Source of the DNA: Gammaproteobacteria bacterium
Lineage (GTDB): Bacteria; Pseudomonadota; Gammaproteobacteria; Xanthomonadales; Wenzhouxiangellaceae
Length of the DNA: 49,131 bases
NCBI GenBank assembly: GCA_009908385.1
Contig: JAAAPE010000147.1
Span: 1 to 49,131, forward strand
Direction of reading: 5' to 3'
Part shown: positions 16,218 through 25,152 of the stretch, one piece after another
How positions within the stretch are numbered: the first letter of the stretch is position 1
Layout of the letters: each line of letters starts with the position of its first letter
Position numbers and translations under genes: made by a program
Notes under the pieces: generated by a model
The model's input: the letters and a program-made list of their open reading frames with translations, nothing else
What the model was told of the DNA's origin: nothing
Databases searched by the model: none

Positions 16218-17318
16218 ATGGCGCACACTGCCGCCGCCTTCAAGGTGGACTATTTCCAGTTCCTCAAGCCAGACGGCAAGCTGGTCGAGGACCAGCAGGT
16301 GCCGGCCCTGGCGAGGGATTTCGATCGCCTGACCGAACTGTACAAGCTGATGGTGCTCACGCGCACTTTCGACAAGAAAGCGGTGGCGCTCCAGCGCACT
16401 GGCAAGCTCGGCACCTATGCTTCCAGTCTGGGCCACGAAGCGGCGCACGTGGCGATCGGCGCGGCGATGAAGGAAGAGGACTGCTTCGCCCCGATGTACC
16501 GCGAGTACGGCGCACAGTTCTACCGCGGTGTGAAGATGTCGGAAGTCCTGCTTTACTGGGGCGGCGACGAGCGCGGCAGCGATTTCAGCGGCCCAAAGCA
16601 CGATTTCGCCTGGTGCGTTCCGATCGCCACGCAGTGCCTCCACGCCGCCGGCGCGGCCCTGGCCTACAAGCTCAAGAAGGAAGACCGCGTGGCCGTCACC
16701 GTGGTCGGCGACGGCGGTTCGTCGAAGGGCGACTTCCTCGAGGCGATCAACGCCGGCAGCGCCTGGAAGCTGCCGCTCGTGCTGGTCATCGTCAACAACC
16801 AGTGGGCCATCTCGGTGCCGCGCAAGAAGCAGAACACCGCCGCCACGCTGGCCCAGAAGGGCATCGCCGGCGGGTTGCCCAGCATCCAGGTCGACGGCAA
16901 CGACCTGATTGCCTGCCTGTGGGCGATGGACAAGGCGGTGAGCGCCGCCCGACAGGGCAAGGGCTCTTTCGTCATCGAGATGATCACCTACCGGCTCAGC
17001 GACCACACCACGGCCGACGATGCGCGCCGCTACCGCCCCGGCGATGAAGTCGACGAAGCCTGGGACCGCGAGCCGCTCAAGCGCCTCAAGGCCTACCTGG
17101 TGGACCAGGGCGCCTGGGACGAGCAGCAGGACGAGGAACTGCTGGGCGAGTGCAAGAAGTGGGTCCAGCAGGCCGCCGACGAGTACCTCGAGATGATCGA
17201 GAACGACCCGCAGCCGGTGACCGCCATGTTCGACTACATGTTCGCCGAGCTCCCCCAGGACCTGATCGAGCAGCGCACCTACGCGCAGGAATACGCCGAG
17301 GACGGAGGGCACCACTGA
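16218..17318 (+). CDS. pdhA: Pyruvate dehydrogenase E1 component, alpha subunit
   Basis: A 366-residue E1-alpha of the heterotetrameric 2-oxoacid dehydrogenase type; it binds thiamine diphosphate and decarboxylates pyruvate. The TPP motif begins VVGDGGSSKGDFLEAIN and closes with VIVNNQWAISVPR. MYREYGAQFYRG and TYRLSDHTTADDARRYR are further family signatures, the latter around the phosphorylation-loop equivalent. The start ATG 16218 follows AGAGAGGAG by 5 nt. Its stop overlaps the pdhB start (TGATG). A branched-chain E1-alpha is an alternative; the MFDYMFAELPQ tail and the operon order favour pyruvate dehydrogenase. Confidence 0.88.
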   Translation: MAHTAAAFKVDYFQFLKPDGKLVEDQQVPALARDFDRLTELYKLMVLTRTFDKKAVALQRTGKLGTYASSLGHEAAHVAIGAAMKEEDCFAPMYREYGAQFYRGVKMSEVLLYWGGDERGSDFSGPKHDFAWCVPIATQCLHAAGAALAYKLKKEDRVAVTVVGDGGSSKGDFLEAINAGSAWKLPLVLVIVNNQWAISVPRKKQNTAATLAQKGIAGGLPSIQVDGNDLIACLWAMDKAVSAARQGKGSFVIEMITYRLSDHTTADDARRYRPGDEVDEAWDREPLKRLKAYLVDQGAWDEQQDEELLGECKKWVQQAADEYLEMIENDPQPVTAMFDYMFAELPQDLIEQRTYAQEYAEDGGHH

Positions 17319-18298
17319 TGGCAGAAATTACCCTGATCGAAGGCGTCACGATGGCGCTCGCCCGGGCGATGGAAGAAGACCCCGGCGTGGTGATGTTCGG
17401 CGAGGACGTCGGCGTCAACGGCGGCGTTTTCCGTGCCACCGCCGGGCTGCACGACAAGTTCGGCGACGAACGCGTCATCGACACGCCGCTAGCCGAGGTG
17501 ATGATCGCGGGCATGAGCGTGGGCATGGCCTCCCAGGGCATCAAGCCCGTGGCCGAGGCACAGTTCTGCGGCTTCACGATGCCGATGATCGACCACATCA
17601 TGTGCCACGCTGGCCGCCTGCGTAACCGCACCCGCGGCCGCATGAGCTGCCCGATGGTGCTTCGCTTCCCGTCCGGTGGCGGCATCCACGCACCCGAGCA
17701 CCACTCCGAGAGTCCTGAGGCGCTGTTCGCCCACATGCCGGGCGTGCGCGTGGTGATCCCGTCGTCGCCGTCGCGTGCCTACGGCCTGATGCTGGCTGCC
17801 ATCCGCGACCCGGACCCGGTCATCTTCATGGAACCCAAGCGCATCTACCGCTGGCAGAAGGAAGAAGTGGCCGACGACGGCGAGGAACTGCCGATGGACG
17901 TCTGCTACACGCTTCGCGACGGCAACGACATCACGCTCGTGACCTGGGGATCGATGGTCAAGGAGACGCTGCAGGCCGCCGATCAGCTGGAACAACAGGG
18001 CCTTAGCGTGGAGGTCATCGACGTGGCCACCGTCAGCCCGCTCGACATGGACACGATCATCGAATCGGTCGAGCGCACCGGCCGTTGCGTGATCATCCAG
18101 GAAGCGCCGAAGCACTGCGGCGTGGCCAGTGAGATCGCCGCCGGCCTGGCGGACGCGGGCATCTGGCACCTGCACGCACCCGTCAAGCGCGTTTGCGGCT
18201 ACGATGTGGTCATGCCGCTTTATCGAAACGAAATGAAGTACATGCCCAGCGTCCGGCGGATCGTCGACGCGGCCAAAGAGATTCTGGAGGTTTCATGA
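17318..18298 (+). CDS. pdhB: Pyruvate dehydrogenase E1 component, beta subunit
   Basis: A 326-residue E1-beta that completes the TPP active site with PdhA. Signatures include VVMFGEDVGVNGGVFRAT, RVIDTPLAEVMIAGMSVGMA, and the PSGGGIHAPEHHSES loop with the catalytic His pair. The C-terminal transketolase-C-like domain contains VTWGSMVKETL and VIDVATVSPLD. ATG 17318 overlaps the pdhA stop by one base and the pdhB stop overlaps the E2 start (ATGA), indicating tight translational coupling that suits equimolar subunits. Confidence 0.9.
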   Translation: MAEITLIEGVTMALARAMEEDPGVVMFGEDVGVNGGVFRATAGLHDKFGDERVIDTPLAEVMIAGMSVGMASQGIKPVAEAQFCGFTMPMIDHIMCHAGRLRNRTRGRMSCPMVLRFPSGGGIHAPEHHSESPEALFAHMPGVRVVIPSSPSRAYGLMLAAIRDPDPVIFMEPKRIYRWQKEEVADDGEELPMDVCYTLRDGNDITLVTWGSMVKETLQAADQLEQQGLSVEVIDVATVSPLDMDTIIESVERTGRCVIIQEAPKHCGVASEIAAGLADAGIWHLHAPVKRVCGYDVVMPLYRNEMKYMPSVRRIVDAAKEILEVS

Positions 18299-19659
18299 GC
18301 GTTTTCAATCTGCCCGACCTCGGCGAGGGCCTGCCGGATGCCGAAATCGTCGAATGGCTGGTGTCCGAGGGTGACACCGTCGAAGTCGACCAGCCCCTCG
18401 TTTCGATGGAAACGGCCAAGGCTGTGGTCGAGGTTCCCAGCCCCTTCGAAGGCAAGGTGGTGAAGTTCTACGGCGGCCCCGGCGACGTGATCAAGACCGG
18501 CGCGCCACTGGCCGAATTCGAGGTCGAGGGCGAAGCCGGCACCGAAGCCTCGACCCAGGACGAACCGCCTGCCACCGAAGCGGCCGCAGAGGAAGGACAG
18601 CCGCCCGCCGAGGCCTCCGGGGAAGAATCGTCCGGGGAAGACGAGGCTGCAGCGCAGGAAACCCCGGCGCAGGAAACCAAGGACCGCGAGGATTCCGGCA
18701 CCGTGGTCGGCAAGATGCAGGCCGGCGGCGAAGTGCTGCAGGAGCGCACCTCGACCGTCGGCGGCGTCAGGGTCACTCCGGCCGTCCGCGCGCTTGCCCG
18801 CAAGCACAAGGTCGACCTGTCCCGGGTCAGCCCGAGTGGCGCCGACGGCGTGGTGACGGCCGCGGACGTTCGCAAGGCCGCCGAGGAAGGCACAGCGCAG
18901 GATGAGCCCCGCCGGGAGCGAGCGGCCGCGGGTAAGCCCGAGCCGGAATTCCCGACCGAGCCGGAACGCGAGCAGAAGCCGGCCTCCCCGGAGCGCTCCA
19001 GCCAGCCGGCCGCGTCGGCCAGCGGCGAATGGGAGCCCCTGCGTGGCACGCGGCGGACCATGGCGCGTACCATGAGCGAGTCGCACAAGCGCGTCGTTCC
19101 GACCACGCTGATGGACGATGCGGACATCCACGCCTGGCGCGCGGGCGAGGACGTCACCTTCCGCCTGCTGCGCGCCCTGGCCGCCGGCGCGAGAGCCGAA
19201 CCGGGCCTCAACGCCTGGTTCGACGACGAGCAGAACATGCGCATGGTGCACAAGGGCATGGATGTGGGCATGGCGGTCGACACCGCCGACGGCCTGTTCG
19301 TGGCCCGGCTGAAGGGCGTGCACAACGGTTCGCGCGAAGACATCCGCGGCGAGATCAACCGCCTGAAGGAAAACGTCAAGAACCGCAGCATTCCGCCCGA
19401 GGACCTCAAGGACTACACCATCATGCTGTCCAACTTCGGGGTTTTTGCCGGGCGCTACGCCACGCCGATCATCAATCCGCCCTGCGTGTCCATCGTGGCC
19501 GCCGGCGTGCTGCGCCACGAGGTCGTGCCGGTGCTGGGCGGCGTCGAGGTGCATCGCATGATCCCGCTGTCGCTGACCTTTGACCACCGTGCCTGCACCG
19601 GCGGCGAGGCGGCCCGGTTCCTCAGGGCCATGATCGCCGACCTGTCCAAGGCCGAGTGA
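18295..19659 (+). CDS. pdhC: Dihydrolipoyl acyltransferase (E2) of the pyruvate dehydrogenase complex
   Basis: A 454-residue E2 core protein. The N-terminal lipoyl domain (about 1-80) carries Lys42 in SMETAKAVVEV, the lipoylation site. A Glu/Ala-rich flexible linker (85-135) is followed by the E1/E3-binding domain (RVTPAVRALARKHKVDLSRV) and a second linker. The catalytic domain ends in LTFDHRACTGGEAARF. The active-site His is present, but the usual HxxxD Asp is Thr. There is one lipoyl domain, fewer than in E. coli AceF. No E3 gene follows, so lipoamide dehydrogenase is presumably supplied elsewhere. The start ATG 18295 overlaps the pdhB stop. Confidence 0.9.
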   Translation: MSVFNLPDLGEGLPDAEIVEWLVSEGDTVEVDQPLVSMETAKAVVEVPSPFEGKVVKFYGGPGDVIKTGAPLAEFEVEGEAGTEASTQDEPPATEAAAEEGQPPAEASGEESSGEDEAAAQETPAQETKDREDSGTVVGKMQAGGEVLQERTSTVGGVRVTPAVRALARKHKVDLSRVSPSGADGVVTAADVRKAAEEGTAQDEPRRERAAAGKPEPEFPTEPEREQKPASPERSSQPAASASGEWEPLRGTRRTMARTMSESHKRVVPTTLMDDADIHAWRAGEDVTFRLLRALAAGARAEPGLNAWFDDEQNMRMVHKGMDVGMAVDTADGLFVARLKGVHNGSREDIRGEINRLKENVKNRSIPPEDLKDYTIMLSNFGVFAGRYATPIINPPCVSIVAAGVLRHEVVPVLGGVEVHRMIPLSLTFDHRACTGGEAARFLRAMIADLSKAE

Positions 19660-19663
19660 TGTC

Positions 19664-20113
19664 ATGAAATCGCACATTGCTCCGAACATGATCATCGGGG
19701 CCTGCGAGTGGATCGCGCTGCCGGATCTGGGCATCAACCAGCTCCGGGCGCGCGTCGACACGGGTGCCAAGAGCTGTGCCCTGCATGCACTGGATATCGA
19801 GCAGATCGAGCGCGATGGTGTCGCCTACGCGATGTTCCGGGTGCCGGTCGGTCGACACGAAGCCATGCGCCTGCAGCGTTGCGAGGCACAAGTGCGACGC
19901 GTTCGCCGGGTCCGCAACACCTCGGGCGAACCCGAGGAACGCCTGACGATTCGCACGCCGATCATCGTGGGCCACTCAAGATGGGATGTGGACATCACCC
20001 TGACCAATCGTGAGAGAATGCGCTATCGCATGCTGCTCGGCCGGACCGCCATGGAAAACCACGCGCTGGTCTACCCGGCGCGCACGTTCCTGCAGGGCAA
20101 ACCGCGCCTGTAG
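19664..20113 (+). CDS. RimB/RloA-like putative ATP-dependent zinc protease (retropepsin-like)
   Basis: A 149-residue protein of the Zn_protease (PF05618-type) family, which has a retropepsin-like fold. The active-site motif is VDTGAKSCALHA; later conserved blocks are RTPIIVGHSRWDVDITLTNR and MRYRMLLGRTAM. In pseudomonads the equivalent RimB is encoded with RimK and affects its S6-modifying activity, so this is probably the RimK partner; proteolysis itself is not established. It starts 4 nt after the pdhC stop, suggesting readthrough from the pdh operon, and rimK follows 33 nt later. I see no rimA phosphodiesterase gene. Confidence 0.85.
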   Translation: MKSHIAPNMIIGACEWIALPDLGINQLRARVDTGAKSCALHALDIEQIERDGVAYAMFRVPVGRHEAMRLQRCEAQVRRVRRVRNTSGEPEERLTIRTPIIVGHSRWDVDITLTNRERMRYRMLLGRTAMENHALVYPARTFLQGKPRL

Positions 20114-20146
20114 GGTCTGACACGAAACTACAGGGGTTCGCCTCCC

Positions 20147-21052
20147 ATGCGTATCGCCATCCTTTCCCGAAGCCGCCGCATCTACTCGACCCGCCGCCTG
20201 CTGGAGGCCGCCAAGGAGCGCGGGCACGATGTTCAGATCGTCGACACCCTGCGCTGTTACATGAACATCGCATCGCACCGTCCGACGATCCACTTTCGGG
20301 GCGATCCGATCGAGCGCTTCGACGCCGTCATTCCGAGAATCGGCGCTTCGGTGACCTTCTACGGCACGGCGGTCCTGCGCCAGTTCGAGATGATGGGCAC
20401 CTTCCCGCTCAACGAGTCGGTGGCGGTCACGCGCTCGCGCGACAAGCTGCGTTCGCTCCAGCTTTTGTCACGCAAGGGCATCGGCCTGCCGGTCACCGGA
20501 TTCGCCTACGCCACCAAGGACATTGGTGACCTGATCCAGATGGTCGGCGGCGCGCCGCTGGTGGTCAAGCTTCTGGAAGGCACCCAGGGGATCGGCGTGG
20601 TGCTTTGCGAGACGAAAAAAGCCGCCGAGTCGGTGCTGGAAGCCTTCATGGGCCTGAACGTCTCGATCATGGTGCAGGAGTACATCAAGGAAGCCGGCGG
20701 CGCCGACATCCGCTGCTTCGTGGTCGGCGGCAAGGTCGTCGCCGCCATCAAGCGCCAGGCCCAGCCCGGCGAATTCCGCTCCAACCTGCACCGCGGCGGC
20801 TCGGCCAGCCTGATCAAGATCACGCCGGAAGAGCGCTCCACGGCGGTGCGGGCGGCCAAGATCATGGGCCTGAACGTCGCCGGCGTGGACCTGCTTCGCT
20901 CCAACCACGGTCCGCTCGTCATGGAGGTCAATTCCTCCCCCGGTCTCGAAGGCATCGAGACCGCCACGGGCAAGGACGTCGCCGGCATGATCATCGGCTT
21001 CATGGAAAAGAACGCCCGCCACAACAAGACTCAGACCCGCGGCAAGGGCTGA
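20147..21052 (+). CDS. rimK: Ribosomal protein S6 glutamate ligase RimK
   Basis: A 301-residue ATP-grasp ligase that adds glutamates to the C-terminus of ribosomal protein S6. The full RimK pattern is visible: [37 protein letters not shown], the nucleotide loop [36 protein letters not shown], and the Mg-binding [17 protein letters not shown]. The length matches E. coli RimK (300). The preceding gene is the RimB-like partner. A GC-rich hairpin (21059-21103) starts 7 nt after the stop. Confidence 0.95.
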   Translation: MRIAILSRSRRIYSTRRLLEAAKERGHDVQIVDTLRCYMNIASHRPTIHFRGDPIERFDAVIPRIGASVTFYGTAVLRQFEMMGTFPLNESVAVTRSRDKLRSLQLLSRKGIGLPVTGFAYATKDIGDLIQMVGGAPLVVKLLEGTQGIGVVLCETKKAAESVLEAFMGLNVSIMVQEYIKEAGGADIRCFVVGGKVVAAIKRQAQPGEFRSNLHRGGSASLIKITPEERSTAVRAAKIMGLNVAGVDLLRSNHGPLVMEVNSSPGLEGIETATGKDVAGMIIGFMEKNARHNKTQTRGKG

Positions 21053-21058
21053 ATAGCG

Positions 21059-21103
21059 CCCGCGTTCTTGCATGACGCCCCGTCGCACCGCATGCAGCGC
21101 GGG
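21059..21103. other. Hairpin after rimK
   Basis: CCCGCG (21059-21064) pairs with CGCGGG (21098-21103), and TGCATG (21069-21074) pairs with CATGCA (21091-21096), with a small internal loop. It has no following T-run. It may mark the end of the pdh-rim transcript. Confidence 0.4.
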
Positions 21104-21152
21104 GGCTGGTTGAGTATGATCGAGGCATCCCGCTGTCCAGACGAGTGAGGGC

Positions 21153-23423
21153 GTGAGCGCAATCAGCAGGTTTTCGATCGGCCGTCTCGACGTCGACGCC
21201 ACCGCCAGGCGACTCTGTGCCGGCGACGCGGAGGTACGCGTCGAACCCAAGGTCTTCGACCTGTTGCTCTACATGGTGCGGCATCGCGGGCGCGCGATCG
21301 CGCAGGACGAACTTCTTGAACAAGTGTGGGGGCGTCGCATTGCCAGCGACGCCGTCATCTCCCAGGCGATTCACAAATTGCGCGCGCTGTTGAGGACGCA
21401 CGCTGGCCTCGAGGATGCGCTCGTGACCCTCAGGGGGGTCGGCTATCGAATGGATGCCGACATCAGCCCGCAGGATGACTCGCCAGCGCTCCAGAACCGC
21501 CTCGCCCGTCTCCCCTGGCCGGCCCTTCTGGGGGCACTTTTCCTGGTCATCGGACTGCTCGTCTGGTGGCAGGCCTGGCGTGTGAGTGAACCGCTTGCGC
21601 CCCGCATCGCGCTTCTCCCGATGGAGAACGCCACAGGCAACGACTCCCTCGACTGGGTGCGAGCCGGCGGCACGGCGCTCATCAGCGAACATCTCGAACG
21701 AAGCGGCATCGAAGTGGTCGCGCAGCGCGAGCTCAACGCACTGACCCGGGCGGCCGGTGAGGACGGAGGAGCGGTCGAGGCCGCCGTGGATATCGGCGGT
21801 GTCGACCAAGTGTTCGCTCCCCGCCTGGTTCCCGACGAAGGCGGGTATCGTCTGGAGCTGATCGACCTGACCGACCGGAGTCGCTCCCGGCTCGAACTGG
21901 CCGGAAGCGGTCCAGCGTCACTCTCGCTGGGAATGGCCGGCCTGCTCGCCGAGCGACTTGGCGCTCCCAGGCACACACCGGCAGGCGCGCTCGGTCTCGG
22001 CAACCCCTTCCTCGATGAAGCCTACGCACGCGCTTATCATCATCGACAGACCGGAGATCTCGAAGACGCTCTCGAACTTTACGAGTACATCCTGCGCGAA
22101 GCTCCGGAGGCCCACTGGGCGCGCTATCACTACAGCATCACGCTGCGCTATGCCGGGGAGATGGAAGCCGCTCGCGCACAGCTCCAGGAACTGTTTGAAA
22201 CCCGACTGGAGGACGCGTGGCTGGATGCAGCCATCCGCTCGACCATGGGTAACCTGGAGTGGTACGCGGGAGACCTCGAACGCGCCGAGCAGCTCTACCT
22301 GGACGCCCGGGAAAGATTCGAGTCACACGGCATGACCGGCGGGGTCGCTTCTGCCCTTGGGAATCTGGGCATGGTCGCGTTCACGCGCGCGGATTACGAG
22401 CGCGGACGCCACTTCGCGCACCAGGCCCTCGACATCTATCGCAGGCAGAATAATCGTATTCAACAGGCCCGTCTGCTCCACAATATCGGCTATTCGCACT
22501 TCGACCAGGGCAATCTCGAGCAGGCCTTGTCCTTCCTGGAGCGCGCTCATGCCAGGCGCGTCGAGCTGGGACTTCGCGACCAGGCCGCCAATACCCGTAC
22601 CGTGATCGCCGAAATCGCGCTCGAACAAGGGCGTCTCGACGAAGGCGAAAGAATGCTCGAGCAGGCGCTGGCCGAGTTCCGGAGCTCCGGCAACGTCCGC
22701 GCCATCGGCCAGACGATCGCGCGCCTGGCCGGAGTCGACTACCAGCGCGGGCGTTTCGCTAGCGCCCGCGAGCTGGCGCTGGAATCCCTCACGCTCGCTC
22801 GCTCTCGCAACGAGCAGGCCAGTGCCGCGCAGTCAGCGCTGCTGCTGGGCCGGAGTTTGCATTCCCTTGGCGACCATGCCGGCGCCGGGCGACACTACGA
22901 ACAGGCGGCATCGATCTGGTCGGACCTGGACAACACGCCCGGCAGGATCACCTGCCAGATCGAGCTTGTCCGCCTCGCGCTCGACCGGGGCGAACAGGCT
23001 GCCGCCCAGAGCGCATTCAGTAAGCTCGAGGACCTCGCCGGAGACTACGGCGACCAGCGCTACCTCGATAGCGTGAAAGCGCTCGGCCTGCGGCTGCAGA
23101 TCGTCGCGGGGCAACTGGGGAGCGTGGATTCAGCCATCGACGAGCTGCTCCTCGACCTGGATCCCGGCGAGCTGGCCGACGCCGAGTTGATCATCGAGCT
23201 GGCCGAGGCCTTGCATCGAGCCGACGCACGACACCCCTCGCTCGAGCGCCTGATGCCGGCGGCCGAGCAATGGGCCACCCGCCTGTACCCCGCCGCGCGC
23301 CATCTTTACAGAACCGCTGCAGACCCCGATGAATGCCGGGCAGCGAGCCGCGCCCTCGAGCAGCTCCATGGTCCGGAGTGGCGCCGATCCCTCACTCTCG
23401 AGGCAACTTGCGAATCCGGTTGA
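21153..23423 (+). CDS. CadC-like membrane transcriptional regulator with TPR sensor domain
   Basis: A 756-residue protein in three parts. Residues 1-105 are an OmpR/PhoB-type winged helix (VRVEPKVFDLLLYMVRHRGR, DELLEQVWGRR, VISQAIHKLRALLR, TLRGVGYRM). One transmembrane segment follows at about 121-141 (WPALLGALFLVIGLLVWW). The rest is periplasmic: a short alpha/beta part (RIALLPMENATG, as in TolB-type domains), then many TPR units (for example AEQLYLDARERFESHGMTGG). The topology is that of CadC/ToxR one-component regulators that read an envelope signal. The start is GTG 21153 after GAGGG, with short spacing. The target is unknown; the secreted-protein genes downstream are candidates. Confidence 0.85.
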   Translation: MSAISRFSIGRLDVDATARRLCAGDAEVRVEPKVFDLLLYMVRHRGRAIAQDELLEQVWGRRIASDAVISQAIHKLRALLRTHAGLEDALVTLRGVGYRMDADISPQDDSPALQNRLARLPWPALLGALFLVIGLLVWWQAWRVSEPLAPRIALLPMENATGNDSLDWVRAGGTALISEHLERSGIEVVAQRELNALTRAAGEDGGAVEAAVDIGGVDQVFAPRLVPDEGGYRLELIDLTDRSRSRLELAGSGPASLSLGMAGLLAERLGAPRHTPAGALGLGNPFLDEAYARAYHHRQTGDLEDALELYEYILREAPEAHWARYHYSITLRYAGEMEAARAQLQELFETRLEDAWLDAAIRSTMGNLEWYAGDLERAEQLYLDARERFESHGMTGGVASALGNLGMVAFTRADYERGRHFAHQALDIYRRQNNRIQQARLLHNIGYSHFDQGNLEQALSFLERAHARRVELGLRDQAANTRTVIAEIALEQGRLDEGERMLEQALAEFRSSGNVRAIGQTIARLAGVDYQRGRFASARELALESLTLARSRNEQASAAQSALLLGRSLHSLGDHAGAGRHYEQAASIWSDLDNTPGRITCQIELVRLALDRGEQAAAQSAFSKLEDLAGDYGDQRYLDSVKALGLRLQIVAGQLGSVDSAIDELLLDLDPGELADAELIIELAEALHRADARHPSLERLMPAAEQWATRLYPAARHLYRTAADPDECRAASRALEQLHGPEWRRSLTLEATCESG

Positions 23424-23569
23424 GCCCCTTCGAAAGGGCAATCTTCAAGAAAAAATAAGGTTGCCGAAAAGCAGATGCCTGCCGTTCACCCCAGTCTGAT
23501 CGCCATGTAGCGGCGCACGGCCCCATCGCCTGCGACCGCTACCCCAATGACGACTCGAGGAAGAGGGCC

Positions 23570-23665
23570 ATGCACGAAACGGAACCCCGGCACCTGACCA
23601 TCAGGCCGTTCGGCCAGTCCGTGACGGCAGCCCGTCGAAGCTGCCAGAAGCAATGGAGTGTTTGA
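23570..23665 (+). CDS. Candidate 31-residue cationic peptide ORF
   Basis: ATG 23570 follows an excellent purine-rich site (GAGGAAGAGGG, 23557-23567) and encodes 31 residues with a basic middle (AARRSCQKQW). I recognise no family. It overlaps the next small ORF by 8 nt. The 354-nt gap between the CadC-like gene and the delta-60 protein otherwise holds only an imperfect stem just after 23423 (23437-23465). Evidence is the ribosome-binding site and layout only. Confidence 0.35.
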   Translation: MHETEPRHLTIRPFGQSVTAARRSCQKQWSV

Positions 23666-23762
23666 TTACCTGCTCCAATTCGCGTCGGTTGCCGTGGGTG
23701 TCATCACCGCCTGCCTGGGTATTGCCGTAGTCGTTCGAAACCGTGATGACGACAAACGATAG
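23658..23762 (+). CDS. Candidate 34-residue single-pass membrane peptide ORF
   Basis: GTG 23658 opens a 34-codon frame with a hydrophobic helix (FASVAVGVITACLGIAVVV) and a charged end (RNRDDDKR), typical of small inner-membrane proteins. It overlaps the preceding 31-codon ORF, whose ribosomes could reinitiate here, and stops 15 nt before the next gene. A GGAG sits almost at the start codon and AGAAG slightly further up. No homologue recognised. Confidence 0.4.
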   Translation: MFDYLLQFASVAVGVITACLGIAVVVRNRDDDKR

Positions 23763-23777
23763 AGGGAGCAAAATACG

Positions 23778-25136
23778 ATGGCCCAACAACGAATTTCCAT
23801 GCTTACCTCGCTGATCGTACTGGCGGTCGGCATCCAGGTCGAAACGAGCCGCGCCCAGATCGGCTCCCTCGACCCGCAATTCAATGGCACAGGCACGGTG
23901 ACGCACCCCGTGGCGGAGTGGGCCTTGGCGAACGCGGTCTCGCTCGCTCCCGATGGCTCGGTAACCTTAATCGGTCACGCCGAAGACAACGGCAACCCCG
24001 CGAACCGCTCGGGAACGCTGACGATCTTCGATCCGGACGGAACCCTGGTACATTCGCAGGTCTATCCAGCCGGGGCCTTCGGCTGCTCGAGCGTGCCGCG
24101 TGCATTTCTTACGGGAACCCGGGTGAGCAACGGCGACCTGATCGCTGCGGGCTACCGCCAGACCACTTGCAGCGGCTCTCCCCGCGTGTTCGAGATCTTT
24201 CGCACCAACGCGGGTGGCGGCGTACTCCAGCAGTACGACCCAGCCGTGTTCTACGGCGAAATTGCCTATGCCTACGCCGTGGCGGTCCAATCCGACGGCA
24301 AGGTAGTCAGCGCCGGATTCGCGGATCAGACGAGCTTCGAGGACACCTCTCGGGATATCGCCCTGGCCCGTCACAACGCCGACGGCACGCTCGATACCGG
24401 TTTCGGCAACGAGGGCGAGATCATGCTGGATATCACCGGTGACGAAGATCGGCTGACCGCCGTTGCCGTCCTGGACAACGGGAAAATCCTCGCGGGCGGA
24501 ATGGCCAGATCGAGCGATGACCGAGACTTCCTGCTGCTTCGCTTTGAGGCAGACGGCACTCTCGACAGCAACTTCGGCATGGATGGCGTGGTCACCCACG
24601 ATCTGGACGGCTACGACGATCGAATCTGGGACTTCGCGACGATGCCCGACGGCCGGATCCTGGTCGCCGGCGACAGCATTGCGACAGACGGAGTGACCCG
24701 TCGATTCACACTCGCGCGATTCAACCCGGATGGTTCCCTCGACACGGACTTTGCTGTCAATGGCACGGCCTTTATCGAGTTCGGCGGACCGGTCGCTTCT
24801 GCGCAAGCCCTTCGCATCGGCCCCTCAGGCCGCATCTACGCCGCCGGTCAAATCGAGATCGGCAGCGGTGAAACGACGCGACAGGTGGCCGTGGCCGTCA
24901 TGCGATCCGACGGCACCCAAGACCCGGCATTCGGAACCGATGGCACGACCGTTTTCGATTTCGGTGTCGGTCCCATCGACCAGGCCAAGGCGATCGACAT
25001 CGATCCCATGGCCGGCCGTATCGCGGTAGGGGGCTATAGCGGCGAGACCGACAGCGAAGGGGATCGCTTCTGGCAGATTGCCGCTGCCCGGCTGATCGGA
25101 TTTCCCGATGCACTGTTCGCCGACCGCTTTCAATGA
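23778..25136 (+). CDS. Secreted delta-60 repeat beta-propeller-like protein
   Basis: A 452-residue protein with an N-terminal signal peptide (MLTSLIVLAVGIQVETSRAQ region). At least five delta-60 type repeats follow; each has the form ARxNxDGTLDxxFGxxG then a strand ending ILAGG or similar, for example ARHNADGTLDTGFGNEGEIM and LRFEADGTLDSNFGMDG. Such repeats probably build a beta-propeller. The protein ends ALFADRFQ, nearly the same tail as the next protein. A GAGGGAG Shine-Dalgarno precedes ATG 23778. No enzymatic residues are recognised; extracellular or outer-membrane location is inferred. Confidence 0.85.
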   Translation: MAQQRISMLTSLIVLAVGIQVETSRAQIGSLDPQFNGTGTVTHPVAEWALANAVSLAPDGSVTLIGHAEDNGNPANRSGTLTIFDPDGTLVHSQVYPAGAFGCSSVPRAFLTGTRVSNGDLIAAGYRQTTCSGSPRVFEIFRTNAGGGVLQQYDPAVFYGEIAYAYAVAVQSDGKVVSAGFADQTSFEDTSRDIALARHNADGTLDTGFGNEGEIMLDITGDEDRLTAVAVLDNGKILAGGMARSSDDRDFLLLRFEADGTLDSNFGMDGVVTHDLDGYDDRIWDFATMPDGRILVAGDSIATDGVTRRFTLARFNPDGSLDTDFAVNGTAFIEFGGPVASAQALRIGPSGRIYAAGQIEIGSGETTRQVAVAVMRSDGTQDPAFGTDGTTVFDFGVGPIDQAKAIDIDPMAGRIAVGGYSGETDSEGDRFWQIAAARLIGFPDALFADRFQ

Positions 25137-25152
25137 CCCAGGGAGTGCCATC

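Noticed and set aside
16023-17315. 430-codon open frame on the minus strand opposite pdhA
   Set aside because: Mirror of codon bias in pdhA; His/Val/Leu-rich without family features.
23437-23465. Intrinsic terminator after the CadC-like gene
   Set aside because: The GGCAATCTT/AAGGTTGCC stem is imperfect and no T-run follows on the plus strand.
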